Positions 54,851 through 62,610 of a DNA stretch of 64,000 nt are shown piece after piece; positions within the stretch are counted from its first letter, which is position 1, and each line of letters starts with the position of its first letter. The notes beneath the pieces were generated by a model. That model did not search any database. It worked only from the letters and a program-made list of their open reading frames with translations, and was not told where the DNA came from. The position numbers were made by a program, and so were the translations under genes. The stretch comes from Pseudomonas fluorescens (lineage in GTDB: Bacteria; Pseudomonadota; Gammaproteobacteria; Pseudomonadales; Pseudomonadaceae), in the NCBI RefSeq assembly GCF_003732425.1, contig NZ_MOBX01000003.1:496001-560000 (forward strand). Direction: 5' to 3'.

Positions 54851-55509
54851 CGACGCTCCTCCACCAGATAACCCACACCGCGGATGGTGCGGATCAGGTC
54901 GGTGGAAAACTTCTTGCGCAGATGGTGAATGTGCACTTCGAGGGTGTTGCTTTCGGCTTCTTCATTCCAGCCGTAGAGCAGTTGCATCAGTTGATCGCGG
55001 GTCATCACCCGGCCCGGTGGCGACAGCAGTTCGTGCAGCAACTGATATTCCTTGGGCGTCAGGGCCACAGGCTGGCCCTGATAACTGACTTGCTGAGTGC
55101 CGGGGTTGAGGCTGATGCCGGCATGTTCGATCAACGCCTGGGCGCGCCCGGCACTGCGCCGCAACAAGGCGCGCAGCCGCGCCTTGAGCTCGTCCAGGTC
55201 GAACGGTTTGATCAGGTAGTCGTCGGCCCCGGCGTCGAGCCCGGCGATGCGATCTTCGGTAGCGTCGCGCGCGGTGAGAATCAGTACCGGCAGATTCGAA
55301 CCGCTGTCGCGCAGGCGGCGCAGCACTTGCAGGCCGTCCATGCGCGGCAGACCGAGGTCCAGCACGGCGACATCGAAGGTTTCACTGAGCAGCGCATGCA
55401 ACGCACTGCTGCCGTCCTTGAGCCAGTCGACGGTGTAACCCTCGCGGCCCAGCGCCTGATGAATGCCTTCACCCAGCGCCACGTCATCCTCAACCAGTAA
55501 TAAACGCAC
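54847..55509 (-). CDS. OmpR-family response regulator (QseB/PmrA-like)
   Basis: 220 residues. Receiver domain with acceptor Asp51 (VAVLDLGLPRMDG) and LIKPFDLDEL, then a winged helix with ESNTLEVHIHHLRKKF and IRTIRGVGY, the pattern of the QseB/PmrA branch. Members bind CTTAA-N5/6-CTTAA direct repeats; a close match occurs twice, in opposite orientation, in the promoter of this same operon (59827-59888), suggesting autoregulation. Confidence 0.9.
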   Translation of the reverse strand: MRLLLVEDDVALGEGIHQALGREGYTVDWLKDGSSALHALLSETFDVAVLDLGLPRMDGLQVLRRLRDSGSNLPVLILTARDATEDRIAGLDAGADDYLIKPFDLDELKARLRALLRRSAGRAQALIEHAGISLNPGTQQVSYQGQPVALTPKEYQLLHELLSPPGRVMTRDQLMQLLYGWNEEAESNTLEVHIHHLRKKFSTDLIRTIRGVGYLVEERR

Positions 55510-55520
55510 GCGGACTCCTG

Positions 55521-56165
55521 TCAGTCGAGTTTCTTGTTCACGTCCAGCAGCAGGCTGGCGATTTCTTTGCGGCGCCCGGCATCGGCACTTTCCCGGCCCG
55601 GGCGCGGCGCGGCTTGCTGGGCTTTGAGCAGCGCTGCTTTGGCTTCAGCGTAGCGCTTCTGACGGTAGAGGTGATCGCCCCAGAAGTACAGACTGTCGAT
55701 GCCGTTGGGGTTCAATTGCAAGGCTTGCTTGAGCAGTTGCTCGGCCTTGTCGCTGTCGCCGAAACCGATGGGCCAGCCGGGCACGCGGTCATACAGCGCG
55801 GCGAGGCTGGTGTAAGCCGAGCCTTGCAGGGCTTTGGGGTCGAGGGCCAGGGATTTCTCCAGGTCAGCCTTGGCATCCTTGGCTTTGCCCAGTGCGCCGA
55901 GTCCGCCCTCGGCGCCGGCCCAGCTGCTGGTGACGATGCCTTTCCAGATCCACGCTTCGGCCACCGTCGGGCGCTGCGTGGTGAACGCGTTGGCCTCGTT
56001 GGCCAATTGCTCGAACGCGGCGGCGCGCTGTTTTTCCGTCACTTCATATTGGATGTGCGCCCAATTCTGCTGGATGCCTTCGAGACGTTTCTGGTCGGCG
56101 GGTTCCAGTGCCCAGACGCTTTGACTCAGGGCGGCGAGCAACAGGCATGCGGATAGTTTTTTCAT
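55521..56165 (-). CDS. Exported TPR protein
   Basis: 214 residues with a signal peptide (MKKLSACLLLAALSQSVWA, cleavage about residue 19). The mature part contains tetratricopeptide-like repeats (ADLEKSLALDPKALQGSAYTS, AEQLLKQALQLNPNGIDSLYF, AEAKAALLKAQQAAP), so it probably binds another protein in the periplasm. It overlaps the SDR gene by 4 bases and lies 11 bases before the response regulator gene. A role as accessory to the sensor is possible but unproven. Confidence 0.82.
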   Translation of the reverse strand: MKKLSACLLLAALSQSVWALEPADQKRLEGIQQNWAHIQYEVTEKQRAAAFEQLANEANAFTTQRPTVAEAWIWKGIVTSSWAGAEGGLGALGKAKDAKADLEKSLALDPKALQGSAYTSLAALYDRVPGWPIGFGDSDKAEQLLKQALQLNPNGIDSLYFWGDHLYRQKRYAEAKAALLKAQQAAPRPGRESADAGRRKEIASLLLDVNKKLD

Positions 56166-56971
56166 GGTTTTGGCGACTCATTGTCAGGTTTTTCACTGAG
56201 GCGGCGGATCAGCGGCAATTGCTTACGCAGGCCGCGATCCACCAGATGCGGGAGCAGATTGTTCAGGCGCACGAAGAAGCGTTCCGGCCAGCCCAGGTAG
56301 AGATCGCGGCGATCACCGGCAATCGCATGGATCACCGCCGAGGCCACGGTTTGCGGATCGTCGACGTTGGCCTTGAGCGCGTCGTTCAACGCTTGCGCGG
56401 CGGCGCTGTTCATCGAGGTACGCGTGGCGCGCGGCGCGACGTACAGCACGCTGACGCGGGTGTCGGCGAGCTCGCGGCGCAGCGCCTCGGAAAACCCGCG
56501 CAAAGCGAATTTGGTCGCGCAATAACTGGCGTAACCCGGGTAGCCGATCGAGCCATAGGTCGAGCCGACGTTGACCACCATCGCGCTGTCGGCCTGCTTG
56601 AGCAGCGGCAACAGCAGTTTGGTCAGGCACATCGGCGCACTGATGTTCACCGCCAGCATCGCGTTGATGTCGCTGTCATCGAGCTGTTCGAGCATGGCGA
56701 AGTGATTGACCCCGGCGGCGTTGATCAGCAGGTTGATGCCGCCGATGGCTTCGGCGGCGACCAGCACTTTGCGCCGGTCGCTGAGGAAGGTCAGGTCAGC
56801 GGCGACCCAGCACAACGAGTCGGGGTAGCGCTTGAGCAACGGCAGCAGTGCCTCCTGATGCCGCGCCACGGCCAGCACGCGGGCGCCGGCAGCGCACAAG
56901 GTTTCGGCGATGGCCAGACCGATGCCGCCACTGGCACCGGTCAGTACCACCCGCGCGTCACGCAGCTGCAT
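56162..56971 (-). CDS. Short-chain dehydrogenase/reductase
   Basis: 269 residues from ATG 56971 (MQLRDARVVLTGASGGIGLAI); the longer frame upstream overlaps the previous gene and was not used. NAD(P)-binding TGASGGIG, NAG-type motif LINAAG, and the catalytic Ser/Tyr/Lys set (VNVGSTYGS and YASYCATK). The enzyme could reduce or oxidise a carbonyl on the product of the preceding enzymes. It overlaps the haem-oxygenase-fold gene by 14 bases and the TPR gene by 4. Confidence 0.9.
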   Translation of the reverse strand: MQLRDARVVLTGASGGIGLAIAETLCAAGARVLAVARHQEALLPLLKRYPDSLCWVAADLTFLSDRRKVLVAAEAIGGINLLINAAGVNHFAMLEQLDDSDINAMLAVNISAPMCLTKLLLPLLKQADSAMVVNVGSTYGSIGYPGYASYCATKFALRGFSEALRRELADTRVSVLYVAPRATRTSMNSAAAQALNDALKANVDDPQTVASAVIHAIAGDRRDLYLGWPERFFVRLNNLLPHLVDRGLRKQLPLIRRLSEKPDNESPKP

Positions 56972-57632
56972 GTTGAGCCTCCGCGTCACGCGGCAAGCCA
57001 CGGAACATGTCGGTGTACAGGCGATAGACGACCTTCGAGGCATGGATCACGGCGGCTTGATCGGCAGGATCTTCCAGCTGATTCATCAGGCGCCGATAGG
57101 TTTGCATGTGCTCGATGTCGAGCGAACCGTGGGAACTCAGGTAACTGAACGCCGTTTCCGGCAACGCCAGACGTTCGCGAATGCTGCCCGCTGCGTGGGT
57201 GGCCAGGGCGATGCTGGTGCCTTCGAGCACGTTGACCATGCCAAACAGACCGACTGGATTGTCCCGGGCGATCAGGTCGTAAAGGAAGCTGACCATCAAC
57301 TCGATCGACAACGACGGCTGACCGTCGCGCACTGCATCACGATCACCGCCACACGCGGCAATGTCGTTGAGCACCCACTGTTCGTGGCCGTATTCATCCT
57401 CGATGTACTCGCACACCGCTTTGCGCAGCCATTCCAGACGGGTCGGCAGGCGTGCGCCGCAAGCCATCATCAGCGGTACGGTGTGGCGCACGTGGTAATA
57501 CGCCTGCGCGAGAAACGCCCGATAACTGTCGAGGCTGACCTTGCCTTGCAGGGCATCGACGATGATCGGCAGGTTGAACAGTTCGTGGCGTTCCTGTTGC
57601 GTGGCTTCTTGCAGGGTGTCAAAAAAACTCAT
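56958..57632 (-). CDS. Haem-oxygenase-fold, putative diiron oxygenase
   Basis: 224 residues from ATG 57632. All-helical protein of the TenA/haem-oxygenase-like fold. Candidate metal ligands are Glu80/His83 (EDEYGHEQW), Glu137 (NVLEGTS), His168, Asp172 and His175; the His-x3-Asp-x2-His spacing matches the diiron ligand pattern of CADD and related oxidases. Such enzymes oxidise or decarboxylate small acids or amino compounds. It overlaps the AMP-ligase gene by 4 bases. Substrate unknown; a TenA-like thiaminase role seems less likely. Confidence 0.78.
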   Translation of the reverse strand: MSFFDTLQEATQQERHELFNLPIIVDALQGKVSLDSYRAFLAQAYYHVRHTVPLMMACGARLPTRLEWLRKAVCEYIEDEYGHEQWVLNDIAACGGDRDAVRDGQPSLSIELMVSFLYDLIARDNPVGLFGMVNVLEGTSIALATHAAGSIRERLALPETAFSYLSSHGSLDIEHMQTYRRLMNQLEDPADQAAVIHASKVVYRLYTDMFRGLPRDAEAQHAAA

Positions 57633-59110
57633 GATGCGGACTCCTCGGAAACAGCGGATTCGGTCAATTGGCTGTGGTACTGCGCGACGATGGCGTCGCG
57701 GCGCGGGCGGCCATTGGCGGTGAGCAAGCCATTGGCGGCGCTGAAGGGTTGCGGCAGGCGCGTCCACTGATGCACCTGGGCGTAATCGGGCAAAGCCTCG
57801 TTGGCTTCGGCGACGGCAGCGGCCAGTTCGGCATCGGTGCAGTCCGGGCGATGCGGCCAGAGCAGGGCGTGATTGCGCGGCAAGGCCTCGCCGTAAACGA
57901 AGGCCTGGGCGATGTGGCGGCGCTGGGTCAGCTCGGACTCGACCCATTCCGGGTTGACGTTGCGCCCGAAACTGGTGACGAACTGGTGCTTCTTGCGGCC
58001 CTTGAGATAGAGAAAACCTTCCGGGTCGAACTCGCCCAGATCGCCGCTCGGCCACCACTCATCGGCGTACGGCTCTTCGCCCAGATAGCCGAGCAACGTC
58101 GAGCCCTTGATCAGCACTTCGCCGTCCTCGGCCAGCCGTACTTCGACATGCGGCAACGGTCGGCCGACGCTGCCGGGGCGGCGTGCGCCGGGGCGATTGA
58201 GGCACACCACCGACGCGCATTCGGACAAGCCGTAACCTTCGTAAACCGGCAGCCCGAGCCGTTGCGCGCGGTGCAGCAGATCCTCCGAGACCCGCGCGCC
58301 GCCGACAGCGGCAAAGCGCAGGTGTTGCGGGTCGAAGGCTTTCTGCTCGGCGGCGCTGACCAGTAACAACAGCAACTGCGGCACCAGGATCAGACTCTGC
58401 GGCGCACGGCTGGCCAGATAACCGAGCAGGCGCGGAATCTCGACGCCGCTGGCGCCCTGAATGCCGAGGGTTTTCTGACTCGGCAAACTCAGCGTCGCGC
58501 CGGCATACAGCGCGGCGTAACAGCCGAGGTTCTCCAGCAGAATCGCCAACGGCAGCAGCGCCAGATGATGCTGCGGGCCGGTCACTTCGCTGGCCTGATG
58601 CAGCTCCCGTGCAACCCGCAGCAGGCTGTCGGCGCTCAGGCACACACCTTTCGGCGTGCCGGTGGTGCCGGAGGTGAAGGTGAGTTTTGCGGTACCGGCC
58701 GGCATGCGACTGGGGCCACTGAACGAACGGCACCAGAACTCGCCACGTTGTTCATAACCAGCCGCGAGCAGTTCGGTGCCCAGCTCCGGCTCGGCGATTA
58801 CCCGTTCGGCCTGGCTCTGTTCCAGACAATGAGCACGTTGCGCCGCACTGAAAAACGGCGGCAGCGTCACGCAGGTCAGGCCTTCAAACAGCACGGCCAG
58901 ATCCCAGAGCATTGCGTCGACGCCGTTATCCAACGCTAGCGCAATCACCTGCGCTTGCTCATCGCGCAGGCGCTCCTGGCGATACAACACCTCGGCGTAC
59001 AGCGTGGCGTAATCGAGTTTCAGCGTGTCGCCCCACAGGGCCGTCGCGTGGTCATTGCGCCGGGCATGGTCGCGCAGGGTTTCCTGGAAGCGTTGCAATT
59101 CAAGCGACAT
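57629..59110 (-). CDS. AMP-dependent synthetase/ligase-like protein
   Basis: 493 residues from ATG 59110. Adenylate-forming fold with the P-loop-like motif TFTSGTTGTPKGV and YEGYGLSECASV, then GDLGEFDPEGFLYLKGRKKHQFVTSFGRNVNPE. The final motif NGLLTANGRPRR has Arg where the catalytic Lys (A10) of acyl-CoA synthetases is expected, so the adenylation half-reaction may be slow or altered. Expected to activate a fatty or other carboxylic acid. It overlaps the hemolysin-family gene by 11 bases and the diiron gene by 4. No carrier-protein domain is attached. Confidence 0.88.
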   Translation of the reverse strand: MSLELQRFQETLRDHARRNDHATALWGDTLKLDYATLYAEVLYRQERLRDEQAQVIALALDNGVDAMLWDLAVLFEGLTCVTLPPFFSAAQRAHCLEQSQAERVIAEPELGTELLAAGYEQRGEFWCRSFSGPSRMPAGTAKLTFTSGTTGTPKGVCLSADSLLRVARELHQASEVTGPQHHLALLPLAILLENLGCYAALYAGATLSLPSQKTLGIQGASGVEIPRLLGYLASRAPQSLILVPQLLLLLVSAAEQKAFDPQHLRFAAVGGARVSEDLLHRAQRLGLPVYEGYGLSECASVVCLNRPGARRPGSVGRPLPHVEVRLAEDGEVLIKGSTLLGYLGEEPYADEWWPSGDLGEFDPEGFLYLKGRKKHQFVTSFGRNVNPEWVESELTQRRHIAQAFVYGEALPRNHALLWPHRPDCTDAELAAAVAEANEALPDYAQVHQWTRLPQPFSAANGLLTANGRPRRDAIVAQYHSQLTESAVSEESAS

Positions 59111-59777
59111 GACAGGCTCCTTCAATCGAGCCCGGCAAACCCAGGCGGGTAAACAGGCCGATATCGCGCAAATGGACGAACCCCGCACGGATGTTGCCGA
59201 CGTGTACCCAAGGTTTACTTTCGTAATAACTGCCCCAGTGTTGACGCTCGTCACCCAATCGATCCGGATCAGCGGCGCACAATGTCACTGGCTTCAAACC
59301 CAGGCGATGGAAGCTGTTGACCAGGCCGATGTTGCCGGTGAACGTCACCCATTCCAGGCCGCCCATGGCCAGCAGGTAGGTGATGGCGATGATGCTCAGG
59401 CGCGCGCTGCCGGTGTCGCTGGCGGCGAGGTTGCCGACTTCGACGATGGCGCTGCGCTCGACCGGACGATCTGCCGCCGCGCTGATCAACGGCTCGATCG
59501 GCTCATCCAGATAGCGCTCGAGAAACAGTGGCTGCAGATGCGCGCGACGCACCCCGGCCACAGCGCACAACTCGCCGTCGCCGTTGTGCATGCCGAACAG
59601 CTCGGGCATGAAATGGCGGATATCGGCACCGTGGGCCTTGCGAAAGCGCTGCTGGATAAAGCTTTCAAACGTCGCTCGCAGAGTGTCGTCGGGCAGCGCG
59701 CCGGTCAGTGTCATCTGCGGTGTTTCGGCTTGACCGAAGCGCAGGGGCAGGGGGATGTTCCAGTCAAATTCGGGCAT
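59100..59777 (-). CDS. Thermostable-hemolysin family protein (GNAT/LuxI-like)
   Basis: 225 residues from ATG 59777, preceded by GGGAGG 10 bases upstream; an ATG at 59819 lacks a good site. Segments RFRKAHGADIRHFMPELFGM, VEVGNLAASDTGSARLSI and MGGLEWVTFTGNIGLVNSFHRLGL are the family hallmarks. Despite the name, the family is thought to resemble acyltransferases and autoinducer synthases, so it may join an activated acyl group to an amine. First gene of the operon, directly downstream of paired candidate regulator sites. Confidence 0.83.
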   Translation of the reverse strand: MPEFDWNIPLPLRFGQAETPQMTLTGALPDDTLRATFESFIQQRFRKAHGADIRHFMPELFGMHNGDGELCAVAGVRRAHLQPLFLERYLDEPIEPLISAAADRPVERSAIVEVGNLAASDTGSARLSIIAITYLLAMGGLEWVTFTGNIGLVNSFHRLGLKPVTLCAADPDRLGDERQHWGSYYESKPWVHVGNIRAGFVHLRDIGLFTRLGLPGSIEGACHVA

Positions 59778-59826
59778 GGGCAGAACGCCTCCCTCAATAG
59801 GTTTGAGCGGAGTATCCAAGCCATTT

Positions 59827-59888
59827 CTTAACGAAGTCTGAAGGTAAAAAAAGGTTAACCTGAGGGTCTGTCTTCAGACTCTCTTAAG
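59827..59888. promoter_or_regulatory. Paired CTTAA-N6-CTGAA sites in inverted orientation
   Basis: CTTAA-CGAAGT-CTGAA lies on the plus strand (59827-59842) and TTCAG-ACTCTC-TTAAG (59873-59888) is the same motif on the minus strand. Each matches a CTTAA-N6-CTTAA-type PmrA/QseB site at 9 of 10 positions. They sit between the hemolysin-family gene and the divergent cytochrome b561 gene. Binding is inferred from consensus and gene context. Confidence 0.6.
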
Positions 59889-59986
59889 ACTGGGCGGGCA
59901 GGGTAACGCCGTCGGTTCGCCCAACAACCGGAGCGAGGCGGTCGAACGAATCGGCCGTCACTCATGACAATCAAGAGGCGCAGCTT

Positions 59987-60535
59987 ATGTCCCGCGACAT
60001 CGCCGTAACCCGTTACGGAAAACTCTCTATCACCCTGCACTGGCTGATGCTGGCGCTGTTCGTCGGCGTCTACGCCTGCGTCGAAATCAAGGGCTACCTG
60101 CCCAAGGGCAGCGAAGCACGCGGCTTGCTGATGGGCTTCCACGGCCTGTTCGGCGCGAGCATCTTCGCCCTCGTCTGGATCCGCCTGCTCGGCCGCCTCA
60201 CCCCACGCCCGCCGATCACGCCCAAGCCACCGGCGTGGCAGACCGGCATCTCGCACCTGATGCACCTGGCGCTTTATGGGCTGATGATCGCCACGCCGAT
60301 CCTCGCCTGGCTGATGCTCGCGGCGGGCGACAAACCGTTCCCGTACTTCGGCTTCCACGTCCCGGCACCCGTGGCCATCGACCCGGACTTCGCCAAGCAA
60401 CTGAAGTACTGGCATGAACTGATTGGCAGCACCGGTTACTGGCTGATCGGGCTGCATGCGCTGGCGGGGTTGTTCCACCATTATTGGGTGCGCGATAACA
60501 CGCTGGTGCGGATGCTGCCGGGCCGCACGGAATAA
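59987..60535 (+). CDS. Cytochrome b561-family protein
   Basis: 182 residues, four membrane helices, with haem-ligand histidines in LHWLMLALF near 18, FHGLFGASIF near 52, and later WHELIGSTGYW and HALAGLFHHYW. Probably shuttles electrons from the quinone pool at the inner membrane. It is divergent from the seven-gene operon and shares its 209-base promoter region with the paired CTTAA sites, so it may be co-regulated. Confidence 0.9.
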   Translation: MSRDIAVTRYGKLSITLHWLMLALFVGVYACVEIKGYLPKGSEARGLLMGFHGLFGASIFALVWIRLLGRLTPRPPITPKPPAWQTGISHLMHLALYGLMIATPILAWLMLAAGDKPFPYFGFHVPAPVAIDPDFAKQLKYWHELIGSTGYWLIGLHALAGLFHHYWVRDNTLVRMLPGRTE

Positions 60536-60554
60536 CCCTGATCGACTACAACCC

Positions 60555-60646
60555 CTGTGGGAGCGAGCCTGCTCGCGAAAGCGGTGTATCAGCCTCTGAT
60601 GATGTCGGCTGACACGGCCCCTTCGCGAGCAGGCTCGCTCCCACAG
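60555..60646. repeat. REP-like inverted repeat pair, family II
   Basis: CTGTGGGAGCGAGCCTGCTC faces GAGCAGGCTCGCTCCCACAG, downstream of cytochrome b561. Confidence 0.93.
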
Positions 60647-60765
60647 GTTTTTGTGGTGTCTGGCGGAGCGGGGCAGTTGCCGGAATCGCACTTCGCGTCC
60701 ACTCTATGACCTGCCGACAAGGAGCGTCCGCCGACCCTCCGTTGTGACCACAGGGAGCTTGCAGC

Positions 60766-60978
60766 ATGAGCGAAGACAACAAGGTAAAAGGCCCGGCGTC
60801 GTACTTTCCCTCCATCGAAAAGAAGTACGGCCAGTCCATCGAACACTGGCTGAGCCTGCTCGCCGGCATCAGCGACAAGAAACACATGGAGCTGGTGGCG
60901 TGGCTCAAGGATGAACACGGCATGGGCCACGGCCATGCCAACGCCTTGGTTGCGCATCATCTGGCGGGTAAAAAGTGA
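60766..60978 (+). CDS. DUF4287 protein
   Basis: 70 residues. The compact domain KVKGPASYFPSIEKKYGQSIEHW followed by HMELVAWLKDEHGMGHGHANALVAHH is DUF4287 as I remember it, a small helical fold of unknown function. It is followed after 13 bases by an acetyltransferase gene and is probably co-transcribed with it. Confidence 0.88.
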   Translation: MSEDNKVKGPASYFPSIEKKYGQSIEHWLSLLAGISDKKHMELVAWLKDEHGMGHGHANALVAHHLAGKK

Positions 60979-60991
60979 GGGCAGGGCAGCG

Positions 60992-61471
60992 ATGAATTTC
61001 TCCCACCGGCCAGTGACGGCCGACGACGTCAACACCCTGTGCAGCTTTCCCCAGGGCGAACGAGAGCTGTTCTTCATGTTCCCGAAAGCCAACTTCCCGC
61101 TGACGGAAGAGCAGATGCACAGCGCAATCAGCCAGCGCTTCGACTCCACGGCTTTTCTGGCCAACGGCGAGTTCGTTGGCTTCGCCAATTTCTACCGCGC
61201 TGAGCACGATGGCATTTGCTGCATTGGCAACGTCATCGTCGCGCCATATGCCCGTGGCCAGGGTGTGGCGCGGTACATCGTCGAAACCATGACCGCAGTG
61301 GGTTTCGAAAAATACCAGGCCAAGGAAGTGCAACTGTCCTGCTTCAACGAAAATACCGCCGGCCTGCTGCTCTATCCAAAGCTCGGCTTCGTGCCGTTCT
61401 CCATCGAAGAGCGCCCGGCGCCGGGTGGTGGACGTTCCGCCCTCATCAACATGACACGCCACCGACCCTAA
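60992..61471 (+). CDS. GNAT-family N-acetyltransferase
   Basis: 159 residues from ATG 60992 (MNFSHRPVTADDVNTLCSFP); an ATG 27 codons earlier lies inside the DUF4287 gene and was rejected. Acetyl-CoA site in IGNVIVAPYARGQGVARYIV, then LSCFNENTAGLLLYPKLGF. Substrate unknown. A cluster of direct REP-like units follows the stop codon. Confidence 0.86.
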   Translation: MNFSHRPVTADDVNTLCSFPQGERELFFMFPKANFPLTEEQMHSAISQRFDSTAFLANGEFVGFANFYRAEHDGICCIGNVIVAPYARGQGVARYIVETMTAVGFEKYQAKEVQLSCFNENTAGLLLYPKLGFVPFSIEERPAPGGGRSALINMTRHRP

Positions 61472-61489
61472 CCATCCCCCAATCCCTGT

Positions 61490-61720
61490 GGGAGCCCGGG
61501 CTTGCCCACGAAGACGCCAGCCCGCCCGCCGCGAACCTCAAGCCCAACACAAAACCTGTGGGAGCGAGCCTGCTCGCGAAGACGCCAGCCCACTCACCCC
61601 AAATCCCAAGCCAGACTCAATCCCCTGTAGGAGTGAGCCTGCTCGCGATAACGCCAGCTCAGCCACCACCAATCCCAACTCAACCACAAACCCCTGTGGG
61701 AGCGAGCTTGCTCGCGAAGA
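61490..61720 (+). repeat. Array of four direct REP-like units, family II
   Basis: Units starting near 61491, 61556, 61624 and 61695, each with CTGTGGGAGCGAGCCTGCTC or a close variant followed by GCGAAGACGCC, all in the same direction and about 65-70 bases apart. The first and third are diverged. This same-direction layout differs from the inverted pairs elsewhere. Confidence 0.9.
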
Positions 61721-61913
61721 CGCCCGCCCATTCACCCCATCAACCACTGACCGAAATAAACAGTAAAAACCGCCACTGTTTAAACGAAGCCTCAAGTAAC
61801 CACCGAAACCCTACAACGCCTTGCGCCGTTACCTACGACTAAGCCAGAATCCGCCGGCTTGTGCGTCTAGGTCGCGGGTTCTATCGTCTGTCGGTCGCTG
61901 AAAAACAGTGATC

Positions 61914-62111
61914 GGGTTTGGTAGCCCGCCATAACTAGTCGCATCGCGAACCGTTCGCAGACCTCATCAGGTCTCTGCTCAATGGTGGCCATGCGCAGGA
62001 CACCTTCGGGTGTGCCGGGTCCTAGTTACCGGTCTACCAACCCGCGTATGGCCGCCACCTTCGTTTGGTAGCGAATGTGAAGGCTCCTTTTTATTAACTA
62101 GGAGTTTCACC
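61914..62111 (+). ncRNA. Structured leader RNA upstream of the DUF6124 gene
   Basis: About 200 bases before the DUF6124 start have dense pairing potential. GGGTTTGGTAG (61915-61925) pairs with CTACCAACCC (62035-62044). Inside are GCGAA-CCG-TTCGC (61947-61959), AGACCT-CATC-AGGTCT (61960-61975) and CACC-TTCG-GGTG (about 62002-62013). A second TTGGTAG near 62066 can compete for the same CTACCAA. CTCCT (62085-62089) can pair with the AGGAG start signal. Positions may be off by one. Confidence 0.6.
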
Positions 62112-62474
62112 ATGATCAAACCAACACCCAACCCACCCGAAACCGACCCCACATCCCCCTACGAATCCCCCGACTCCAAGCGATTCCACGAAGCCGCCGA
62201 ACGCGCCCTCGACCACTACCTCAAACCCGCCAGCCAAATCATGGCCAGCACCCAACAACCCGAACGCATGTACCTCGCCAACCCGAAGTACAACAGCGAA
62301 TCCCTGCTCGCCAACGCCAGCGAAACCCTCGGCTCCGCCAGCGAAATGCTCCTGAACTTCGCCGCTATGCTCGACACCCCGCACCGCAAAACCGCACTGG
62401 GCATCGCCCAAGTCGTGATGCTCGGCGAAATCGCCGTCAACCAAGCGCTGGATAACGTCGAAATCGCCAGCTAA
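62112..62474 (+). CDS. DUF6124 protein
   Basis: 120 residues from the ATG preceded by AGGAG. The domain ALDHYLKPASQIMAS and SLLANASETLGSASEMLLNFAAMLDTPHRKTALGIAQVVMLGEIAVN, helical, matches DUF6124 (formerly a DUF3077 relative), a family that I recall in multiple copies per Pseudomonas genome. Function unknown. It sits between the structured leader and a hairpin terminator, apparently a self-contained unit. The proline-rich N-terminus looks unstructured. Confidence 0.82.
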   Translation: MIKPTPNPPETDPTSPYESPDSKRFHEAAERALDHYLKPASQIMASTQQPERMYLANPKYNSESLLANASETLGSASEMLLNFAAMLDTPHRKTALGIAQVVMLGEIAVNQALDNVEIAS

Positions 62475-62483
62475 CCCCCACCC

Positions 62484-62505
62484 CGACGAGGGGAAACCCT
62501 CGTCG
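62484..62505 (+). terminator. Hairpin after the DUF6124 gene
   Basis: CGACGAGGG and CCCTCGTCG form a 9-bp stem with an AAA-type loop, 10 bases past the stop codon. No T-run follows, so it may be a pause site. Confidence 0.6.
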
Positions 62506-62610
62506 AACCCCGCGGTCACGCCCTGGCTGGCACACGGCCACGGCTTGCGCCCCCCAGCCTCGGCTGTCAACCTTCGGGCCGTTCTCAAGGATCAGAACCA
62601 GGAATCACGG

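Noticed and set aside
53348..54871. 507-codon plus-strand frame opposite the sensor kinase
   Set aside because: Shadow of a clear histidine kinase gene.
61490..61720. Resemblance of the direct repeats to a CRISPR array
   Set aside because: Units are diverged, spacers are not uniform, unit sequence equals the interspersed REP family II, and no cas genes are present.
61488..61766. Repetitive small frame over the REP array (and its antisense counterpart at 61538-61795)
   Set aside because: The repeated peptide simply mirrors the DNA repeats; no ribosome binding site.
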